Shown here piece after piece: positions 7,578 through 10,892 of a stretch of 10,892 bases of DNA. Position 1 is the first letter of the stretch. Each line of letters opens with the position of its first letter. The translations under genes were made by a program, and so were the position numbers. The DNA lies in the NCBI GenBank assembly GCA_003024985.2, contig PXIH01S0007991.1, one strand, 5' to 3'. The stretch is from Euperipatoides rowelli. Its lineage: Eukaryota > Onychophora > Udeonychophora > Euonychophora > Peripatopsidae. Under the pieces are notes generated by a model that saw nothing but the letters and a program-made list of their open reading frames with translations, ran no database searches and was not told the DNA's origin.

Positions 7578-8332
7578 AGAACCAGTGTTTCTTTCTGAGA
7601 ATTTTCTCCGGGGGTGCATTTCACAGGTTCGGAAGGGCGGATTTATATATTTAGTGTATTGATTTTTTTTTAATAAGCTTTTTTTTTTAATCTGAACATT
7701 TTGTTGACTTTTTCTCTGATTTTATAAGTTAATTAAAACTAATACAGAGTACGGTACTGTATATCTAGTTGCTTTTCTTCCAATACAGCTATAAACTTCA
7801 GTGTCTCTCAAGATATGTTTAAAGGTTAAATGTAATGGATTTTTGTTAATTTTTTTTTTATTATTAATTTTCAAAGATAATTACTAAAAAAAAAAATTCC
7901 ATTGGTAAAAAAATTAAAATGCATAAAAAAAGTTATTTAAAGATAAAATTAAAACTATTGTTATCCTCGGTCTGTGATTACAGTTTGAAACTTTCACATT
8001 TTTTGGGGGGTCTGAGATTAATTTAATGACGAAACAGTCTCTACAGCTGTTATCTTTGTAATGATTTAACATNAGATAGATAGATAGATAGTTGTATATG
8101 TACACACACAAAGATAGTGAGTGTTTATATCATGGACAATAGCTTTAAATAAAATGCACTATTTGCCTAAAGTATAATTATCACAGACTTTATAGTTTAC
8201 AAAATTCTTAATTTCATATGTGTAGGCCATATGTATTATGTATTGTGTGTATGTTAAATATTGTACACTAAAAATAGATTATTTTATTTCAAATAATTTA
8301 TATGTTTTTATCTTATCATTGTTTATTTATAC
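7578..8332. other. AT-rich spacer between the two repeat copies
   Basis: Contains T and A runs (about 7666-7690, 7848-7860, 7888-7897), an 8-base-wide G-rich spot near 8005, and the GATA microsatellite. The 65-codon open frame on the minus strand (7914-8111) runs through the microsatellite and an ambiguous base and has no domain. No gene is seen. Confidence 0.5.
8074..8092. repeat. (GATA)n microsatellite
   Basis: About four and a half uninterrupted copies of the tetranucleotide GATA (agatagatag...). An ambiguous base N sits directly before it at 8073, consistent with a repeat-length or base-call problem in the assembly. Confidence 0.85.
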
Positions 8333-8486
8333 AAACAATATTTTGTTTCATAAAGTGGGAAAAGAATTTCTAAAGCAAATATAAAAATCATAAAAGTAAT
8401 TTTCTTTAAAAACAATATTTTGTTTCATAAAGTGGGAAAAGAATTTCTAATGCAAATATGAAAATCATAAAAGTAATTTTCTTTAA
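8333..8486. repeat. 77-bp tandem duplication, two copies
   Basis: 8333-8409 and 8410-8486 match base for base except at two positions (8374 a versus 8451 t; 8383 a versus 8460 g), so about 75 of 77 are identical. Each unit begins aaacaatattttgtttcata and ends in a ctttaaa run. It lies just upstream of repeat copy B and is not present beside copy A. The high identity means it is much younger than the A/B duplication. Confidence 0.9.
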
Positions 8487-8520
8487 AAAAAAAAAGAATA
8501 ATTTGTTACGGTAAAACTTT

Positions 8521-9264
8521 TTCCGTAAAATAATAATGCAGACAGACTGTTTAGATTTATGGACCAATAAAAAGCTTTTATGGACATATTAATGTGGGGA
8601 ATTTCCCAACTCAGAAAAAGTGCAAAGTGAATAGTGTTCATTGGTCAAACAGTAGAGAGATAATGGAGATCTAATAGAAGACAGACGTGTGTTCGTTCTT
8701 GGCTACAAAAGTGGTGGAAAGCTTCGTCCAGAGTCATAATGCAACTGGTATTCTAAGAAAACATAAATTAAAATTGTTTTTCCTGTTTGTGCAGTATCAA
8801 CAACACAATCAGTGATCATACAACCAACAAGCTGATGCCAGGAATGCAGACCAACATTGACATTTATTCGGGCAAGCAGTCAACTGTGACGTCATTTTGA
8901 AATTGGCCTAAAAACCAAGTCAAATGCTGAACAAACACCAAATAATCATGAACCATGACTGGGAAAATCTAGTACTTACACATATGTGGGATGGATTTGT
9001 GTAGGGAAAGATAATATAAATGGTAGGATCTCTTGGACCAAAAATTGTAAGTCTTTTAAATTTCTTATCTCAAGATAGCCTATAGCCAGATTCCAACTTC
9101 CGAGCTCACAAGAAGATCAAATGAAAGCATGCATGGATTTGCCAAATAAGTTTGCCTAGTCATAAACTGTTTATCATATTGCCAAAGCAGGATTCCCTAA
9201 GCATTTGTACAGTGACATTTTCTTTTAAAATAAGAAGGGCCCTGTCATAAACTTTGCCAATAGT
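8521..9264. repeat. Copy B of the unidentified ~740-bp interspersed repeat
   Basis: Full-length counterpart of 6838-7577 in the same orientation, offset by about 1.68 kb. The CCAAT pair is kept (ggaccaata at 8561-8569 and ttcattggtca across 8638-8646), while the GAACACC half of the hairpin between them is lost. It has a short insertion around 8724-8736 (cgtccagagtca-like) and several deletions relative to copy A. It contains a TGACGTCA octamer (8887-8894) where copy A reads tagtgacaccatga. Reading frames do not stay aligned between the copies, which argues against recent protein-coding function. The left flank (AT-rich, 77-bp duplication) differs from that of copy A, which suggests two insertions of one family or an old segmental duplication. 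Confidence 0.75.
8887..8894. promoter_or_regulatory. CRE-type palindrome TGACGTCA
   Basis: Perfect octamer inside repeat copy B; the aligned position of copy A does not keep it. A regulatory role is not supported by anything else in the sequence. Confidence 0.25.
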
Positions 9265-10448
9265 ATATCGATAAACATGGCCATGTGTGAGAATGGGTGT
9301 TAGCTGAAAGGTTATAGCCATAATAGTTTTTTTTTTTTTTTTTTGTGAAGAGCTCTATAAAGATAAATGAAACATTCCATAATTTATTTTTTATTAGTTA
9401 GGGCTAGATAGGATAACTAAAAGAATTATTCATAATATTTTTTTTTCTTTCTAATTATGTTTTTTTTTTTTTTATGACGTCAGTAATCTGACAAAGTGAA
9501 ATGATGTTTTAATTTAGTATTTCCAAGTTACTGAAATATTATTTTCTTATCATTATCATTTACATTCTCTGAATATATGTTTATAATATAATAAACAATT
9601 ACAGTATATTAGTAAAGGTAAAAGTTTTACTTCATTTTTATCTATTTCATAATAACAGTTCTATAATCATAAGGGTTTGTCTATAGTAGCCTAATCTCAA
9701 TAGCGGTTAGCATAAATATATATCTTATGCATTAATGATTTAGGTACTTATGAAAGTCAATTGCTAACGAAGCTCAACTATGGGTTGTAGAATACATTAG
9801 ATTAATTTGGATATACATTTTTTTCTGTGCTCTTTTCACGGCTCGGAGATCATAGGGTATCTGTTCTACTAGTAACCTAGCCAGGGTAAAGATCTGACCA
9901 GTAATATTGCTAGTCATAATATTCATAATCCATAATAGTATTTCTTAACAATGATGAAGCAAAGATATGTGAGACCGTAAGTACCGTGCACTTTAGTAAT
10001 TTTATCATTATCGGTAACCCCAAAAAATTACTTCCGAATATTGAATCGATAATATCGGTGAAATGTTTAACACTGCTAATTATTATTCCCAACATTATAC
10101 AGACAACACAAGCATTTTAATATTTATTATGGAAATGTATACAATGATAGGGTTACAAATTGACTTCCGATTATTGATTATTTGAAGATAATGCATTTTA
10201 AAGATATTTATAACTGATGCAAATTTCTGATTATGCTTCAGGTTAAATGAAATTAATCATAAAACTTGTCTATTTCATCTGGAATATACAGCAAAACACA
10301 TTCATGAAAAATGGTTTAGCAAAACAAAAATTGAAATGAAAATACTCATTGGAAATTGTTAAGTAATTTTTCTAGCAATTTTTCATTCTTTGGCTTTCAA
10401 AAAATGTTTTTAATGATTAATAACACAAATATTAATAATAGAACTGAC
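9265..10448. other. AT-rich probable intron sequence
   Basis: Lies directly downstream, on the minus strand, of the acyl-CoA synthetase exon and so is intron if that exon is real. It has long T runs (about 9327-9344, 9439-9448 and 9460-9473) and a TGACGTCA at 9475-9482. Around 9997-10050 and 10145-10190 similar phrases recur (ttccgaatattgaat / ttccgattattgatt), possibly an old ~135-bp duplication. A 61-codon minus frame at 9910-10095 has no recognisable domain. I looked for the next exon of the enzyme (the segment with the conserved glycine-rich R-G-G-E-N motif) and did not find it. Confidence 0.5.
9475..9482. promoter_or_regulatory. CRE-type palindrome TGACGTCA
   Basis: Perfect octamer immediately after a long T run. 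It is the third copy in the window, and the sequence gives no evidence of promoter context. Confidence 0.25.
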
Positions 10449-10597
10449 CCACTGCAAAACCACCGAGATTCATTAATCACTTCCTTTGTCTGTTCTTCTT
10501 CTTCCCAATAACCCAACATTGTTGTGAAACCTCGTGTCAATAGTTCTCCCGGTGTATTTAATGGAACAATCTGTCCTTCTGTGTTGACAATCTTAAT
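10449..10597 (-). CDS. Internal exon of an AMP-forming acyl-CoA synthetase, ACSF2-like
   Basis: The minus strand reads 149 bp without a stop, starting I-K-I-V-N-T-E-G and running through L-N-T-P-G-E-L-L-T-R-G and M-L-G-Y-W-E-E-E-E-Q-T to R-W-F-C-S-G. This is the adenylate-forming core motif of the ANL superfamily: G-E-L-x-x-R-G, then G-Y-W, then T near an acidic run, then W-F-x-T-G-D. Such enzymes activate a fatty acid with ATP to an acyl-adenylate and then load CoA. The N-T-P-G-E-L ... M-L-G-Y-W wording is closest to ACSF2, a mitochondrial medium-chain acyl-CoA synthetase in animals. A T-rich tract ending in CAAG precedes the exon and GTCAGT follows it at 10448-10443, giving phase 0 to phase 2. 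The exon ends mid-codon (GG), so the catalytic Asp of TGD would come from the next exon. T is replaced by S in that motif. Other exons lie outside the window or were missed. Confidence 0.85.
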
Positions 10598-10740
10598 CTT
10601 GAAAATAATAATGAAAACACATAAATATCCTAGAAGCTAAATACTGTATTTAGTAATTTCCAGATAATTGCGAATTTCAATTACACTAGAATTAGGTCAT
10701 GAATGCAGATTTCTTAAAAGGTGAATCAATTATAATAATA

Positions 10741-10812
10741 TTTATATACTGTATATATATATACATACAGTACATGTATGTATACAGTACATGTGTAATA
10801 TATATATGAAGT
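10741..10812. repeat. (TA)n / tacagtacatgta low-complexity repeat
   Basis: Alternating purine-pyrimidine sequence: TA runs at about 10751-10762 and 10797-10807 flank two offset copies of acagtacatgt (10767-10777 and 10783-10793). Such tracts readily form cruciforms and change length by slippage. The word tacagtat/tgtatac family recurs elsewhere in the window (1360-1400, 3720-3830), suggesting a genome-wide simple repeat. Confidence 0.75.
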
Positions 10813-10814
10813 AT

Positions 10815-10833
10815 ATTGATTTATTAAATCAAT
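10815..10833. repeat. Perfect 9-bp palindrome
   Basis: ATTGATTTA (10815-10823) and TAAATCAAT (10825-10833) are inverted copies around a single central base. Confidence 0.75.
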
Positions 10834-10841
10834 CTCCTTCT

Positions 10842-10863
10842 TAAATGAGTGTTCACTCATTTA
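10842..10863. repeat. Perfect 10-bp palindrome
   Basis: TAAATGAGTG (10842-10851) and CACTCATTTA (10854-10863) are inverted copies separated by TT, nine bases after the preceding palindrome. Both lie in presumed intron and resemble neither a terminator context nor a known RNA. Confidence 0.8.
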
Positions 10864-10892
10864 CTATATTACCTGTTATTTATAGTTTAAAC

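Larger units (their letters stand above)
10598..10892 (-). other. Upstream intron of the acyl-CoA synthetase gene
   Basis: On the minus strand this precedes the exon. It ends in a T-rich tract and CAAG, a reasonable 3' splice site. No coding similarity was seen. A possible donor-like acag/gtaatat occurs near 10873, but the bases before it do not translate to anything resembling this protein family. The stretch carries the TA-rich microsatellite and two palindromes described separately. Confidence 0.5.

Noticed and set aside
7914-8111. 65-codon open frame on the minus strand
   Set aside because: Crosses the GATA microsatellite and an N; no similarity to any family I know.
9910-10095. 61-codon open frame on the minus strand, near the synthetase exon
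   Set aside because: Considered as a possible next exon, but it lacks every conserved motif expected downstream in acyl-CoA synthetases.
10870-10892. Possible 5' splice donor (acag/gtaatat, minus strand) of a preceding synthetase exon
   Set aside because: The ~20 bases before it contain stops or do not resemble the protein in any frame; too little sequence to support an exon.
1-10892. CRISPR array, tRNA, rRNA or bacterial operon
   Set aside because: No regularly spaced identical repeats, no cloverleaf with A and B boxes, no rRNA-like conserved words and no closely packed open frames were seen.

Overview
This is non-coding-rich eukaryotic (animal) nuclear DNA, very AT-rich by eye. It has no bacterial-style gene packing, long stretches with stops in every frame, several decayed transposable elements, simple repeats, and three single ambiguous bases (N at 4634, 6828 and 8073) typical of a draft assembly. 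I cannot name the species. A marine invertebrate would fit the base composition and transposon mix, but that is only an impression.

The one convincing host coding segment is a 149-bp exon on the minus strand at 10449-10597. It encodes part of an AMP-forming acyl-CoA synthetase (ANL superfamily) and most resembles ACSF2-type enzymes. It is bounded by AG and GT splice dinucleotides. No neighbouring exon of the same protein was recognised elsewhere, so most of 1-10448 is probably a long intron, or intron plus downstream sequence, of that gene.

Region by region: 1-43 is A-rich; 378-1131 holds degenerate tandem repeats with a period near 280 bp; 2304-2458 is a fold-back inverted repeat; 2816-3589 is a 774-bp non-autonomous DNA transposon with perfect 14-bp terminal inverted repeats and TTAA on both sides; 3864-4232 (minus) is the decayed C-terminal end of a non-LTR retrotransposon ORF2; 4237-4315 is a short exon-like island; 4885-5371 holds broken pieces that look like a Ty3/Gypsy-type integrase, organised around a perfect 20-bp direct repeat; 6838-7577 and 8521-9264 are two diverged copies of an unidentified ~740-bp repeat in direct orientation; 8333-8486 is a recent 77-bp tandem duplication. 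The rest is AT-rich sequence with homopolymer runs, microsatellites and small hairpins.

The window contains no operon or multi-gene system. Its content is best read as an intron of a metabolic gene that has collected mobile elements. I found no evidence for a new biological system. The items most worth a second look are the unidentified two-copy repeat, the TTAA-flanked element, and the integrase relics.
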